Of a stretch of 64,000 nt of DNA, positions 1 through 9,099 are shown in pieces. Below the pieces are notes generated by a model. That model made no database searches and was not told where the DNA came from. It saw only the letters and a list, made by a program, of their open reading frames with translations. The translations under genes were made by a program, and so were the position numbers. The stretch's first letter is position 1; every line of letters starts with the position of its first letter. Origin of the DNA: Pontibacter rufus (lineage in GTDB: Bacteria; Bacteroidota; Bacteroidia; Cytophagales; Hymenobacteraceae); the NCBI RefSeq assembly GCF_015694705.1, contig NZ_JADQDR010000002.1, forward strand, positions 310,001 through 374,000, written 5' to 3'.

Positions 1-2
1 AA

Positions 3-731
3 GTTGAACTGCCACCCTATGCACCCCAACTGGTAGTAGAGTGCTATCTGGAGCCCGGCCAGCCATTCCGGTTGACGGTGCTGGAAAGCAGCAGTTATTT
101 TGAAACGCCCCAGCCGGTGGTGGTTGACGATGCACAGGTATACATTACCTACAACGGCAAAAGAACAGAGGTGCCCTACAAGCCAACTTACAATGAGAGC
201 TCCGGCCGCCTGTATACACATGTTTCTGATGAGGTAATGAACGGCAAGCCAGGTGATGTATATGACCTGGAGGTAAGGGACGAAAAGGGCAGGAAGGTAA
301 CCGGCACTACCACCATCCTGCCAAAGGTGCCCATCGATACCATAGAATGGAAGTTTAACGAAAAAGATAAAGCCTACCTGCTCACCAGCTTCCAGGACAA
401 CCCCAACTCAGCAGATTATTACCGCTACTTTGTGCACCAGGACAGCCTTAAAACAGACCCAGACCAAAATTTTACCAGTTCCGATAATTTATCAAACAAC
501 AAGCGCATATCCTATGGTTCTGGCTTCGACTATGAGCAGGGCGATGTAGTTATTGTTACGCTATTCCACATCGAGAAGCAGTACTACGATTTTCTGAACT
601 CCACCGCCGATGCCCGTAACGCCAACGGCAACCCCTTTGCACAGCCCGCACAAATTGAATCTTCCGTACAGGGCGGCATCGGCATTTTTACCAACCTGGC
701 TTTCGACCGCAAAGTGGTGGTAATAAAGTAG
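3..731 (+). CDS. DUF4249 domain-containing protein (5' partial)
   Basis: The reading frame is open from the window edge, so the N-terminus, including any lipoprotein signal, is missing. The visible 242 residues begin with VELPPYAPQLVVECYLEPG, followed by a beta-rich segment (VDDAQVYITYNGKRTEV) and late Gly/Asn-rich strands ending in FDRKVVVIK. This pattern fits the C-terminal part of DUF4249 proteins. Those are Bacteroidota-specific, usually lipoprotein, and often encoded next to TonB-dependent receptors. Their biochemical role is unknown. An upstream receptor gene outside the window would be the expected partner. The family call rests on pattern recognition only. Confidence 0.75.
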   Translation, partial: VELPPYAPQLVVECYLEPGQPFRLTVLESSSYFETPQPVVVDDAQVYITYNGKRTEVPYKPTYNESSGRLYTHVSDEVMNGKPGDVYDLEVRDEKGRKVTGTTTILPKVPIDTIEWKFNEKDKAYLLTSFQDNPNSADYYRYFVHQDSLKTDPDQNFTSSDNLSNNKRISYGSGFDYEQGDVVIVTLFHIEKQYYDFLNSTADARNANGNPFAQPAQIESSVQGGIGIFTNLAFDRKVVVIK

Positions 732-988
732 CCGCGTCCAGTAACCGGCAGGCTTTCAGCCAAAGTATAGCAGGCGGAATTAAAGCATGTAGCTTAAGTA
801 TGGCTATATCAGGTACAAGGCTCTTTTCTTTATTTTGATAAGCAGCATTCTATACTTCACGGTAAAACATTTAAAATGTACTCTTTATTTTATCCGCTTC
901 CTTATTCGATACAGTGCTTCAAATCCTTTTGCTTTTATGAACGTTTTCTACTATTAACTAGCACAGGATTTACAAGAACTAAAATAAA

Positions 989-999
989 GGAGGTGAAAA
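989..999 (+). promoter_or_regulatory. Strong Shine-Dalgarno sequence
   Basis: AAGGAGGTGAA sits just upstream of the ATG at 1002 and is almost fully complementary to the 3' end of 16S rRNA. I saw no comparably strong site before other genes in the window, and it decides the start of the small DUF6582-like gene. Confidence 0.75.
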
Positions 1000-1001
1000 C
1001 A

Positions 1002-1301
1002 ATGGCAAAAACAACCTGGAAAGCGGATACGACGCATGGCGATTTAAGCACCAAAGAAAAAAACGATTTACCGGACAGTGTTTTCGCTTTTCCGAAACAG
1101 CGCAAAGAGCCTTTAACGGACGCTTCGCACGTTAAAAATGCCCTGGCACGATTTGACCAGGTAAAAGGTGTGACAGATGAAGATCGCGATTTAGCTTTCG
1201 CCAATATCAGGAAAGCCGCCGAACATTACGGCGTGGAAGTCAGCGAGACCAACTGGCACGAACTCGGCAAAACACCGCATACTAAAAACCCGTCTCATTA
1301 A
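1002..1301 (+). CDS. Small DUF6582-like protein
   Basis: This 99-residue basic, soluble protein has no signal peptide or membrane segment. The segment PDSVFAFPKQRKEPLTDASH, then an Ala/Arg helix (NALARFDQVKGVTDEDRDLA) and an AEHYGVEV helix, resembles DUF6582 proteins, which are small, of unknown function, and spread over unrelated bacteria and phages. I chose the ATG at 1002 because AAGGAGGTGA lies at the usual distance upstream. The frame stays open further upstream, but that part does not look coding. A near-perfect Shine-Dalgarno is unusual for Bacteroidota and may point to transfer or to strong expression. Copies of the AAGTATA word lie on both sides. The function cannot be inferred. Confidence 0.75.
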   Translation: MAKTTWKADTTHGDLSTKEKNDLPDSVFAFPKQRKEPLTDASHVKNALARFDQVKGVTDEDRDLAFANIRKAAEHYGVEVSETNWHELGKTPHTKNPSH

Positions 1302-1414
1302 CCGCAAATTAAGATTTGCAGCAGAAGTATAAAGTATAGCAGGAAAAATTAAAGCCTGGAAGTATAACGGTTAAATATAAATAAATATATTTGAGTAAAC
1401 CTATACTTCCTCCT

Positions 1415-1837
1415 ATGAAAGCAAAACTTTTACTCACACTGCTATTCGCCTTGTTGCTGGCACAGAAAGGTTTCTGCCAGTTAAACGTTTCCTACCACCA
1501 GTCCAGCCTGCCATTTATTGCCGTGGGCTACGAGTCCGTGCACTGGACACCCGAGCTACGGCTAAACACGGACATTTATACTTCTGACCTGAGTGCCGAG
1601 GTGGTGGTGCCTTACAAAATCGTGCGCAAAGAAAGTTATTACCTGGATGCCGGCTTGGGTTTCCGCGCTGGCCTTAATCAGGGGCTGTTAGTGCCCGTGG
1701 GCCTCTCGGTTTTCCCGTTTGAGCGGAAGCAGTTTGGCTTTCATACAGAACTTGCCTGGCTGACCGGCATCGGCGGCTCCAGTTCTGTGCTGCGCGGCAG
1801 CTGGGGCATCACGTTCCGGTTCAAGGAAAAATCTTAG
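1415..1837 (+). CDS. Small secreted or outer-membrane protein of unknown function
   Basis: The predicted product has 140 residues. A cleavable signal peptide (MKAKLLLTLLFALLLAQKGF, then CQ) is followed by short alternating strands with aromatic and glycine residues and the terminal GSWGITFRFKEKS. Amphipathic strands ending in a C-terminal phenylalanine-rich strand suggest a small beta-barrel or periplasmic beta protein, but no family is recognised. The ATG at 1415 is preferred over an in-frame TTG at 1391 because the signal peptide starts there. No operon partner is evident, and the downstream gene is on the other strand. Confidence 0.65.
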   Translation: MKAKLLLTLLFALLLAQKGFCQLNVSYHQSSLPFIAVGYESVHWTPELRLNTDIYTSDLSAEVVVPYKIVRKESYYLDAGLGFRAGLNQGLLVPVGLSVFPFERKQFGFHTELAWLTGIGGSSSVLRGSWGITFRFKEKS

Positions 1838-1889
1838 CTGTAAGGCAGCAGCACCTACACACTGCCGCTGCCTTCAATTTCTTTTAAAG

Positions 1890-2705
1890 TTAACTGTTCC
1901 GGATCAGCTCCCGGATCAGCATGGTCATATGTGGCTCTGCTTTGGCAGCGGCGGCCAGTATATCGGCCAGCACCACCTGCTTCAGTTGCCCGGGCGTGCA
2001 CATATCCGTTATCACCGAAACAGCAAACACCGGCAGCCCCATGTGGCGTGCGGCAATTATTTCCGGCACTGTAGACATGCCCACGGCATCGGCCCCGATA
2101 ATACGCATGAATTTATACTCGGCTTTGGTTTCCAGCATCGGGCCGGGCGCGCTCACGTATACGCCCTCGCGCAAATCGAAACCAGCGTCTTCGGCAATCA
2201 CCATCGCCTGCCGTATCATCTCTTCGTCGTACACGTCGCTCATGTCGGGGAAGCGCGGCCCAAGTTCGTCCAGGTTTTTACCTATCAGCGGGTTGCCGGG
2301 CAGCAGGTTGATGTGATCCGTAATCACCATCAGGTCGCTCATGTTAAAAGCGGGGTCCAGTCCGCCTGCCGCATTCGACACAAACAGCTTCCGGATGCCC
2401 AGCAGCTTCATTACGCGCACCGGAAACACCACCTGGTTCATGGTATAGCCTTCGTAGTAATGAAAACGGCCCTGCATCACCACCACACGGCGGCCTGCCA
2501 GCAGCCCGAATATGAGCTTGCCCGAGTGGCTCTCTACCGTAGAAACCGGAAAGTGCGGAATATCGGCATAAGATAAGCTATATGCCACCTGCACCTCGTT
2601 TACCAAAGCTCCAAGGCCGGTGCCCAGTATAATACCAAATTCCGGCGCATAGTTATCTGTCGCATTTTGCAGGTAAGTGGCGGCTTCCTGTATAGATTGT
2701 ATCAT
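1890..2705 (-). CDS. punA: Purine nucleoside phosphorylase (PNP/MTAP family)
   Basis: This cytoplasmic enzyme cleaves purine (deoxy)nucleosides with phosphate to give the free base and (deoxy)ribose-1-phosphate in purine salvage. The 271 residues match the trimeric PNP length. Visible motifs are the phosphate-binding GTGLG near residue 28, HSGKL, RFHYYEGY, VSNAAGGLDP, and the nucleoside-binding stretch APGPMLETKAEY ... GADAVGMSTVPE. The start is followed directly upstream by an intergenic CAGCACATTA-type repeat. It is monocistronic by spacing and converges with the plus-strand gene ending at 1837. MTA phosphorylase is the main alternative within the family. Confidence 0.93.
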   Translation of the reverse strand: MIQSIQEAATYLQNATDNYAPEFGIILGTGLGALVNEVQVAYSLSYADIPHFPVSTVESHSGKLIFGLLAGRRVVVMQGRFHYYEGYTMNQVVFPVRVMKLLGIRKLFVSNAAGGLDPAFNMSDLMVITDHINLLPGNPLIGKNLDELGPRFPDMSDVYDEEMIRQAMVIAEDAGFDLREGVYVSAPGPMLETKAEYKFMRIIGADAVGMSTVPEIIAARHMGLPVFAVSVITDMCTPGQLKQVVLADILAAAAKAEPHMTMLIRELIRNS

Positions 2706-2882
2706 AAGTTAGTGTGCTGATTTGCTAATGTGCTGATGTACTAATTTGATAATGTGTTGATACCTTGATGTGCTGATGAATGTAGATGTATAATAAAAGA
2801 GTTGATGTTGTCCAAAGCAGGTGCCATATTTCATGATTCTCTCATCGGCACATCAACACGTTAAATAATCAGCACATTAATT
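2706..2882. repeat. Degenerate CAGCACATTA / ATGTGCTGAT intergenic repeats
   Basis: Immediately upstream of the minus-strand PNP gene, the plus strand carries several near copies of ATGTGCTGAT or ATGTGCTAAT (about 2711-2780). Near 2845-2882 the same word appears in opposite orientation (GCACATCAACACG, ATCAGCACATTAAT), so the two halves could pair. A related copy lies upstream of another minus-strand gene at 15161-15191. This is an intergenic repeat family without coding content. Confidence 0.7.
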
Positions 2883-2920
2883 TCTCCGGCAAGTTGCAAA
2901 AAACAACTCACCTGTAAAAC

Positions 2921-2952
2921 AAAACCGCCCTTAGATATCTAAGAGCGGTTTT
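2921..2952 (-). terminator. Palindromic terminator downstream of sppA
   Basis: AAAACCGC at 2921-2928 pairs with GCGGTTTT at 2945-2952, and the centre CTTAGATATCTAAG is itself a perfect palindrome. On the minus strand the stem is followed by TTTTGTTTTAC. It lies 94 bases after the sppA stop and fits an intrinsic terminator. Confidence 0.75.
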
Positions 2953-3046
2953 GACTATAAATTTTACACAGTTCTTGCTACTTCTTTGTCTCAGAAGATC
3001 AAATCATCCTATGCAGTTATTCAAAATTCAGTTATTCTGAATTACC

Positions 3047-4810
3047 TTACTGCACCTCCAGTTCGTACGGCAGGCGTGCCTGCATACCTTGTAGTACTTC
3101 TACCTTTTTGTAGAGTTTGTAATACAGGTACAGCTCGCCCATTTCCGCTTTGATAGACTGCTCTTTTACCTGCGATCCCATATCGCCAAACAGTTCTTCG
3201 AAGAAAGACTTGCGGCGCGGCAGGTCCAGCAGGCGGTAATCGTCTTTAATGCCTGCTTTGGCCGCTGCAATGGCAATAGCTTTTTCGAGCCCGCCATAGG
3301 TATCCACCAGGTTGCGCTGTTTGGCCTCGAGGCCGGACCATACACGGCCTGATGCCAGCGTTTTCAGGTGCTCCTGCGTCATGCCGCGGCCTTTGGCAGC
3401 TTTGCTGGTAAAAGTTTCATAAATCTGATTGACTTCGTTCTGCACAATCTCCTTTTCCTGCTCCGTCATAGGGCGGGTAATGGTGGGCATGTCGGAGAAT
3501 TTGCCTGTACTGACGTGATCGACCGTAACGCCCAGTTTGTTGTTAAGGAAGCCCTGTATGTTCGGGATAATGCCGAACACGCCGATGCTGCCCGTAATAG
3601 TATTGGGGTGCGCCACAATGGTATCGCAGCCCATGGCTATATAGTAACCCCCAGAGGCAGCCACATCCGACATAGAAGCGATAACGGGCTTCACTTTTTT
3701 GGTCAGCTGAATCTCGCGCCAGATAACATCGGAGGCCAGCGCACTGCCACCCGGTGAACTGATGCGCAGCACCACGGCTTTCACTTTATCGTTCATGCGA
3801 GCCTCGCGTAATGCTTCTGTAAAGCGCGTGCTGCCAATGTTGCCTTCCTCGCCTTCGCCATCCACAATATCGCCTTCGGCATAAATTACGGCAATGCGGT
3901 TTTTAGAAGTGTTCGTTTCGCCGCTGTCTTTCACCTTTTTATACTTCGATAACTGCACCAGTTCCAGCTTGTCGTCCTCGTTTACGCCTGCTTTGGATTT
4001 CATGTAATCAATGGCTTCGTCGTAATAGCCGACATCCGTTATCAGGCCATACTTTTTGGCATCCTCGGCGTTGCGCACCAGCATGTTGTCCGAGATGTTC
4101 TTTACCTCCTCAAAGGTTTTGCCGCGCGATTTCGCAATATTCTGCAGCTGAAAGTTATTGATGGAGTTGAGGAAAGAACTTAACTGCTCGTGGTTCGGAG
4201 CGCTTATCTTGTCCAGGAAGAATGGTTCCACCGCGCTTTTGTAGGTGCCCACTTTAAAAATCTGTACGTCGATATCGAGCTTGTCCAGCAGGTTTTTATA
4301 GAAGTATACTTCCGAGCTCATGCCGTTGAACTCCAGCGCGCCGAGCGGGTTGAGGTATATTTTATCGGCCACAGAGGTAAGATAATATCCTTTCTCGGTC
4401 GCCACATCGCCGTAAGCCACAATAAATTTGCCTGACTTTTTGAAGCTGATCAGTTCATTGCGGATTTCCTCCATTTTGCCCATACCCGCATCCACAAAGC
4501 CCAGGTTCAGGAAAATCCCTTCTACGTTGTCGTCTTTTTTGGCGCGGCGAATGGCGGCTTTAATCTGATCCAGTCCATCGGTGCTCGACAGCGCACCAAA
4601 CGAAAAGCCTAATTCGGACAGCGGGTTTTCGGGGTCGCGCTCTGCAATAGGTCTGTCCAGTTTCAGTTCCAGAACCGAGCCTTTCGTTATCTGCACCTCG
4701 TCTTCGGAAGCTGAACTTGCTGCAATACCAACCAGCAGCAATACACTGATAAAAAAGAATACGAGCAGGCCGATCACCGTCGCCAGCACATATTTCAGGA
4801 AGTTTAACAT
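3047..4810 (-). CDS. sppA: Signal peptide peptidase SppA, long (67K) type
   Basis: This membrane-anchored serine peptidase degrades cleaved signal peptides. The 587 residues form a tandem repeat of two ClpP-like domains, as in E. coli SppA. One transmembrane helix (about residues 6-30) is followed by the N-terminal domain with the catalytic lysine K191 in GTYKSAVEP. The C-terminal domain has LRISSPGGSA and the nucleophile S386 in SDVAASGGYY. The Ser/Lys dyad is intact. It appears monocistronic; a candidate TAAATTTG -7 box on the minus strand (4954-4961) would leave a long leader. Confidence 0.95.
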   Translation of the reverse strand: MLNFLKYVLATVIGLLVFFFISVLLLVGIAASSASEDEVQITKGSVLELKLDRPIAERDPENPLSELGFSFGALSSTDGLDQIKAAIRRAKKDDNVEGIFLNLGFVDAGMGKMEEIRNELISFKKSGKFIVAYGDVATEKGYYLTSVADKIYLNPLGALEFNGMSSEVYFYKNLLDKLDIDVQIFKVGTYKSAVEPFFLDKISAPNHEQLSSFLNSINNFQLQNIAKSRGKTFEEVKNISDNMLVRNAEDAKKYGLITDVGYYDEAIDYMKSKAGVNEDDKLELVQLSKYKKVKDSGETNTSKNRIAVIYAEGDIVDGEGEEGNIGSTRFTEALREARMNDKVKAVVLRISSPGGSALASDVIWREIQLTKKVKPVIASMSDVAASGGYYIAMGCDTIVAHPNTITGSIGVFGIIPNIQGFLNNKLGVTVDHVSTGKFSDMPTITRPMTEQEKEIVQNEVNQIYETFTSKAAKGRGMTQEHLKTLASGRVWSGLEAKQRNLVDTYGGLEKAIAIAAAKAGIKDDYRLLDLPRRKSFFEELFGDMGSQVKEQSIKAEMGELYLYYKLYKKVEVLQGMQARLPYELEVQ

Positions 4811-5206
4811 ATAGATTTAAGTGTTTGAGATGTGGGCATTAACAGGGAACATCTGTTCCCAAAAGGTAAGTAAAAGTTACCGGAATATCAGTTATAAACA
4901 TTAATTTGTGAAGCTTACAGGACAAAATCAAAGTAATCCGCATACTTCATAAGCAAATTTACAACCTATTTTTCACCCGCTCCCCGCTTCTCGACCAACT
5001 TCCCCTTTTCCTAGACGAACCTTGGGAGAGTTCCGAATTGCGAGTTCCAAGTTCCGAGTCTCAAGAAATTAATTTAATAAGAAGAGCGGATAAGGTAAAA
5101 ACTAGAATGAATAATTATGTAATGTTTCCCTCTGCTTCAGTAGTGTTGCCTTACACCACACTTTACTTATTACATCAACTCGGAACTCGGAACTCACAAC
5201 TCGGAA
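4811..5206. other. Intergenic region between sppA and rarA
   Basis: This stretch of about 400 bases has no credible gene. It holds the upstream region of sppA, then two arrays of an AACTCGGAACTC-type repeat in opposite orientation (5028-5059 and 5177-5210) separated by an AT-rich spacer. The second array overlaps the rarA stop codon. Confidence 0.6.
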
Positions 5207-5210
5207 TTAA
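5028..5210. repeat. Inverted pair of AACTCGGAACTC-type repeat arrays
   Basis: 5028-5059 contains GAGTTCCGAATTGCGAGTTCC and related units. 5177-5210 contains the opposite orientation (AACTCGGAACTCGGAACTC, then ACTCGGAATTAA). The same unit recurs at 29778-29829 as a near-perfect inverted repeat. The arms could form a hairpin beyond the rarA stop, or they may be remnants of a small mobile repeat. Confidence 0.7.
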
Positions 5211-6475
5211 TACCCATACTTCTTTCCCCACTGTGCCTGCAGTTGTTTGCGCATATCGTTTTCGCGTCCGTTCTGGCCGGGCTGGTAAAAAGCAGTGCTG
5301 CTGAGCTCCTGCGGCATAAACTCCTGTTGCACAAAGTTGCCTTCATAGTCGTGCGCATACTTGTAGTTGTTGCCGTAGCCGATTTCCTTCATCAGCTTGG
5401 TAGGTGCGTTGCGGATATGGAGCGGCACCGGCAGGTTGCCCGTTTGCTGCACCATGGCCCGCGCCTGTTTGATGGCCTTGTACGAGGCATTGCTCTTGGG
5501 AGAGGTAGCCAGGTATACGGTGCATTGCGAAAGTATAATTTCCGCCTCCGGGTAACCAATCATCTGCACTGCCTGGAAGCAGGACGTAGCCATGAGCAGC
5601 GCATTGGAGTTGGCCAAACCAATGTCTTCCGAGGAAGCAATGAGTAAACGGCGGGCGATAAACTTCGGATCTTCGCCGCCTTCTATCATGCGGGCCAGCC
5701 AGTATACGGCCGCATTGGGGTCAGAGCCGCGGATAGACTTGATATAGGCCGACACCAGGTCATAGTGCATCTCGCCTGATTTATCATACAGCACAATGTT
5801 CTGCTGCGCTACCTGCTGCACCAGTTCGTTGGTCACTACTATTTCCTCCCCTTTCCCGCTTTCAGCCACAATTTCCAGCAGGTTCAGCAGCTTGCGCGCA
5901 TCGCCGCCCGAAATGGTCAGCAGCGCTTCATACTCCTGCACTTTTACCTTGCGGTGGCGCATCCATTCATCCTGCTCCAGCGCCTTATCTACCAGTTCTA
6001 TCAGCTCGTCTTTGGTCAGGTGCTTGAGGATGTATACCTGGCAGCGCGACAGCAAAGCCGAAATCACCTCAAACGACGGATTTTCGGTAGTGGCGCCTAC
6101 CAGCGTCACCACACCTTTCTCCACGGCGCCCAAAAGCGCGTCCTGCTGAGATTTGTTGAAACGGTGGATCTCGTCGATGAACAGCACAGTGCCCTGCCGT
6201 TTTTTAGCCTGATCTATCACCTCGCGGATATCTTTTACACCAGAGTTGATGGCGCTGAGGGCTACAAAAGGTACTTTCATCTGGTTGGCAATGATGTTGG
6301 CCAGCGTGGTTTTGCCCACGCCGGGTGGCCCCCACAAAATCATACTTGGAATGACGCCGCCCTCGATGTAGCGGCGCAAAATGCCGTTGGGGCCAACCAG
6401 GTGCTTCTGGCCGTAGTATTGGTCAAGGGTATGGGGGCGCATGCGCTCGGCAAGCGGTATGTTCGGGTGGTTCAT
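5207..6475 (-). CDS. rarA: Replication-associated recombination protein RarA (MgsA)
   Basis: This AAA+ ATPase of the clamp-loader clade acts at stalled replication forks with SSB. The 422 residues match the family. Walker A GPPGVGKT is at 49-56, Walker B LFIDEIH has D101/E102, sensor 1 is GATTENPSFE, and an arginine-finger segment (ALLSRCQVY) follows. The C-terminal half carries the MgsA_C-type region (AVYWLARMIEGGEDP). The stop codon lies inside an intergenic repeat. A candidate -7 box TAGCTTTG on the minus strand (6508-6515) sits about 30 bases before the start. Confidence 0.95.
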   Translation of the reverse strand: MNHPNIPLAERMRPHTLDQYYGQKHLVGPNGILRRYIEGGVIPSMILWGPPGVGKTTLANIIANQMKVPFVALSAINSGVKDIREVIDQAKKRQGTVLFIDEIHRFNKSQQDALLGAVEKGVVTLVGATTENPSFEVISALLSRCQVYILKHLTKDELIELVDKALEQDEWMRHRKVKVQEYEALLTISGGDARKLLNLLEIVAESGKGEEIVVTNELVQQVAQQNIVLYDKSGEMHYDLVSAYIKSIRGSDPNAAVYWLARMIEGGEDPKFIARRLLIASSEDIGLANSNALLMATSCFQAVQMIGYPEAEIILSQCTVYLATSPKSNASYKAIKQARAMVQQTGNLPVPLHIRNAPTKLMKEIGYGNNYKYAHDYEGNFVQQEFMPQELSSTAFYQPGQNGRENDMRKQLQAQWGKKYGY

Positions 6476-6820
6476 CGGCGCTATACTTTTCCGGAATCAG
6501 TTAAAGACAAAGCTACGCATTTACGGGGAAAGAGGTAAAGTATAAACGTTCACTTCCATTACTTCTCCTCACCCGCTTTGAGCAGTTGTGGTCAAAACAT
6601 CATCAACAGAGATGAAGCGACAACAAGTATAAATCACCAAAGCTGTTAACCTGTCTCCGTCAGTAGAAAAAGAACAGAATCTTCGATGTTTAAACATATA
6701 GAATCGTAAACTGTTAGCTATACTTACGGCAGGAGAGCAACTACAATTAATCTTGCATAGTACATAATAACTTGATTCTAGCTTTCGCTATACCTGCTAA
6801 CCACCTATAAAAATTATACT
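6476..6820. other. Divergent intergenic region rarA / aldo-keto reductase
   Basis: This stretch of about 345 bases has no gene. It contains a minus-strand -7-like box at 6508-6515 for rarA, four copies of the AAGTATA word (6482, 6538, 6625, 6719), and the AT-rich upstream region of the aldo/keto reductase. No clear operator is seen. Confidence 0.5.
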
Positions 6821-7804
6821 ATGAAATACAGACAATTAGGAAATACAGGCGAGCAGCTTTCTGCCATCGGTTTGGGCTGCATGGGCATGAGCCAGTCGTA
6901 TGGCACCCGCAACGACGAGGAATCTATTGCCACGCTGCACCTGGCGCTGGACCTGGGCATCAACTTCTGGGACACCGCCGACGTGTATGGCCCGCATCAC
7001 AACGAAGAATTGATCTCGAAGGTGCTGGCGCCTAACCGCGACAAAATTTTTGTCGCCACCAAGTTCGGCTTTCAGCAACAGGATGACGGCAGCATGGCTT
7101 TTAACGGATCGCCGGCCTACATGCGCCAGGCGGTGGAAGGCAGCCTGAAGCGGCTGAAGGTGGACGTGATTGACCTGTACTACGCGCACCGCATCGACCC
7201 GAACGTGCCGGTAGAAGAAATGGTAGGCGCGATGGCTGACTTAGTGAAACAAGGCAAAGTGCGCTACATTGGGCTGTCGGAGGCTTCGCCGGCTTCTATT
7301 CGCAAAGCACATGCTGTGCATCCTATTGCTGCCGTGCAGTCAGAATATTCCCTGCTTACCCGCGGGGTGGAGAAAGAAGTATTGCCGCTCACCAAAGAAC
7401 TGGGCATTGCTTTCGTGCCGTTCAGCCCACTGGTACGCGGCCTGGTAACCAACACGGTAGATGTGGCCAGCCTGCCGGAGAATGACATGCGCAAGTCGCT
7501 GCCACGCTTTAAAGAAAACGAGCACCTGGACAACAACCAGCAACTGGCGAAGGCTTTCGCAGATGTTGCGGCGCAGAAAAACTGCACACCTGCACAGCTG
7601 GCCCTTGCCTGGGTGCTGGCGCAGGGCGAGAACATCATTCCCATACCTGGTACCAAAAGAAGAAAATACCTGCAGGAAAATGCCGGTGCCGTGAACATAA
7701 ACCTGACTGCTTCAGATTTGCAGGCCATAGAAGGCTTGCTGGCAAAGTATCCCAACGTGGGCAGCCGCTACAACGAAGCACAACTGAAGATGGTAGATAA
7801 ATAA
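6821..7804 (+). CDS. Aldo/keto reductase
   Basis: This cytoplasmic NADPH-dependent carbonyl reductase has 327 residues. The catalytic tetrad is visible: D51 and Y56 in [11 protein letters not shown]81 in VATKFGF, and H123 in YYAHRID. The N-terminal [20 protein letters not shown] and the C-terminal [15 protein letters not shown] cofactor loop are typical of the AKR13/YajO-like group. The substrate cannot be read from sequence. The stop lies one base before the ATG of the next gene (7806), so the two are almost surely co-transcribed, which suggests a shared detoxification or redox role. Confidence 0.92.
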   Translation: MKYRQLGNTGEQLSAIGLGCMGMSQSYGTRNDEESIATLHLALDLGINFWDTADVYGPHHNEELISKVLAPNRDKIFVATKFGFQQQDDGSMAFNGSPAYMRQAVEGSLKRLKVDVIDLYYAHRIDPNVPVEEMVGAMADLVKQGKVRYIGLSEASPASIRKAHAVHPIAAVQSEYSLLTRGVEKEVLPLTKELGIAFVPFSPLVRGLVTNTVDVASLPENDMRKSLPRFKENEHLDNNQQLAKAFADVAAQKNCTPAQLALAWVLAQGENIIPIPGTKRRKYLQENAGAVNINLTASDLQAIEGLLAKYPNVGSRYNEAQLKMVDK

Positions 7805-7805
7805 G

Positions 7806-8840
7806 ATGGAAAACAGGAAAATCAAACTAAGCATACTCGACCAATCTATTGTGAGCAAAGGACTAAGCGCCCGCGAAGCCTTGCAGCAAACGATAGCTAT
7901 TGCCAGGCTGGGAGATAAGCTGGGCTTTACGCGTTTCTGGGTGTCCGAGCATCACAACATGGCGACAATTGCCGGCTCCGCGCCTGAAGTGCTGATGGTA
8001 AAGCTGGCCGACGCGACCGAACAAATCCGCATTGGCTCCGGCGGCATTATGCTGCCCAACCACAGCGCCCTGAAAGTAGCCGAAAATTTCCGGATGCTGG
8101 AAGCGCTTTTCCCCGGCCGCATCGACCTGGGCATGGGCCGCGCCCCCGGCGGCGACCGCCTGACCTCTTATCTGCTGAACCCATCCAACGAATTCAGCGA
8201 CGAAGGCTACGTGCAGCAGTTGGATTACCTGCAGCTCTTTTTTACCGACACAGCCTCTTCGGAGCGCGGGCGTATACTGGCCGTACCGCAGGCCGCTACC
8301 GCACCGATGCAATGGATGCTTAGTTCTTCCAGCGGCGGCAGCAGCAAGCTGGCATCCAAGTATGGCATGGGCCTGGCTGTCGCCAAATTCATCAACGGGC
8401 ACGCGCAGCCCGACATGGTGGCGGATTATAAAAATGCGTTTGTACCTTCCGAACAATTTCCTGAGCCGGCCGCCCTGGTAGCCATCATGGTGGTTTGCGC
8501 CGATTCCGAGGAGAAAGCCGGCCAGATGCGCAAGGTGCTGGATTACCGGTTTGTGCAGATGGAAAAAGGAAATTTTGACCCGATAGGTTCTTACGAGGAA
8601 ATAAAGGATTACGTGTTCTCGCCGCTGGAGCAGGAGCGCATCAAAGCCAATGCCAACCGGGTAATTTCGGGCACACCGGACAAGGTAAAGGAAGAAATTA
8701 CCAAACTGGCAGATGACTTTGGAGTAGATGAAATCATGGCAACCACGATGACGACGACCTTTGAAGACAGGAAGCATTCTTTTGAGCTGCTGGCCGAAGC
8801 CTTTGCACTTCGTAACACAGCACAGCAGGAGAACAGATAA
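7806..8840 (+). CDS. LLM-class flavin-dependent oxidoreductase (luciferase-like)
   Basis: This 344-residue TIM-barrel protein belongs to the bacterial luciferase-like family, which uses FMNH2 and O2 or F420. The N-terminal KLSILDQSIVSKGLSAREAL, FWVSEHHN, RIGSGGIMLPNHSALKVAEN, FPGRIDLGMGRAPGGD and VISGTPDKVKEEI are hallmark segments. In Bacteroidota the cofactor is presumably reduced FMN. The gene is translationally close-coupled to the upstream aldo/keto reductase. A GC-rich palindrome follows two bases after the stop. The substrate is unknown. Confidence 0.9.
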   Translation: MENRKIKLSILDQSIVSKGLSAREALQQTIAIARLGDKLGFTRFWVSEHHNMATIAGSAPEVLMVKLADATEQIRIGSGGIMLPNHSALKVAENFRMLEALFPGRIDLGMGRAPGGDRLTSYLLNPSNEFSDEGYVQQLDYLQLFFTDTASSERGRILAVPQAATAPMQWMLSSSSGGSSKLASKYGMGLAVAKFINGHAQPDMVADYKNAFVPSEQFPEPAALVAIMVVCADSEEKAGQMRKVLDYRFVQMEKGNFDPIGSYEEIKDYVFSPLEQERIKANANRVISGTPDKVKEEITKLADDFGVDEIMATTMTTTFEDRKHSFELLAEAFALRNTAQQENR

Positions 8841-8841
8841 G

Positions 8842-8857
8842 CGCCGGCATGCCGGCG
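8842..8857 (+). terminator. Loopless palindrome just after the monooxygenase stop
   Basis: CGCCGGCATGCCGGCG is a perfect 16-base palindrome starting two bases after the stop at 8840. There is no T-run, so it may be an mRNA 3'-end stabiliser or attenuator rather than a standard intrinsic terminator. Confidence 0.5.
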
Positions 8858-9099
8858 ACGCCAACCATAAAGCTCTTCAGAATATTGTTATAGCTACTTA
8901 AATTATACCAGGAGTAGTATTCTTTTTCTTATAAAGTATTATTGCTTACCTTGCTCTCTGGCTGAGAAACTAACTTTATTACCAGGGTTAGCTATCGGCT
9001 AAGTGTGCTACTTTGTGCCGGTGGAGGGCAGTACATGAAGCATTACCGGAAATCGTTTTAAAGGCTTTATCCATTTCCGTTAAGAAAAACAGATATACT

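Noticed and set aside
1929..2576. Open frame of 215 codons on the plus strand over the PNP gene
   Set aside because: It is the antisense of a well-supported gene, rich in His and Arg, with no domain.
2706..2882. Short spaced repeats considered as a CRISPR array
   Set aside because: Units are about 10 bases, irregularly spaced and degenerate; there are no fixed-length spacers and no cas genes.
7863..8864. Long minus-strand open frame (333 codons) opposite the monooxygenase
   Set aside because: Its product is a His/Gly/Arg-rich low-information sequence typical of the antisense of a GC-rich gene, and the plus-strand gene has clear family motifs.
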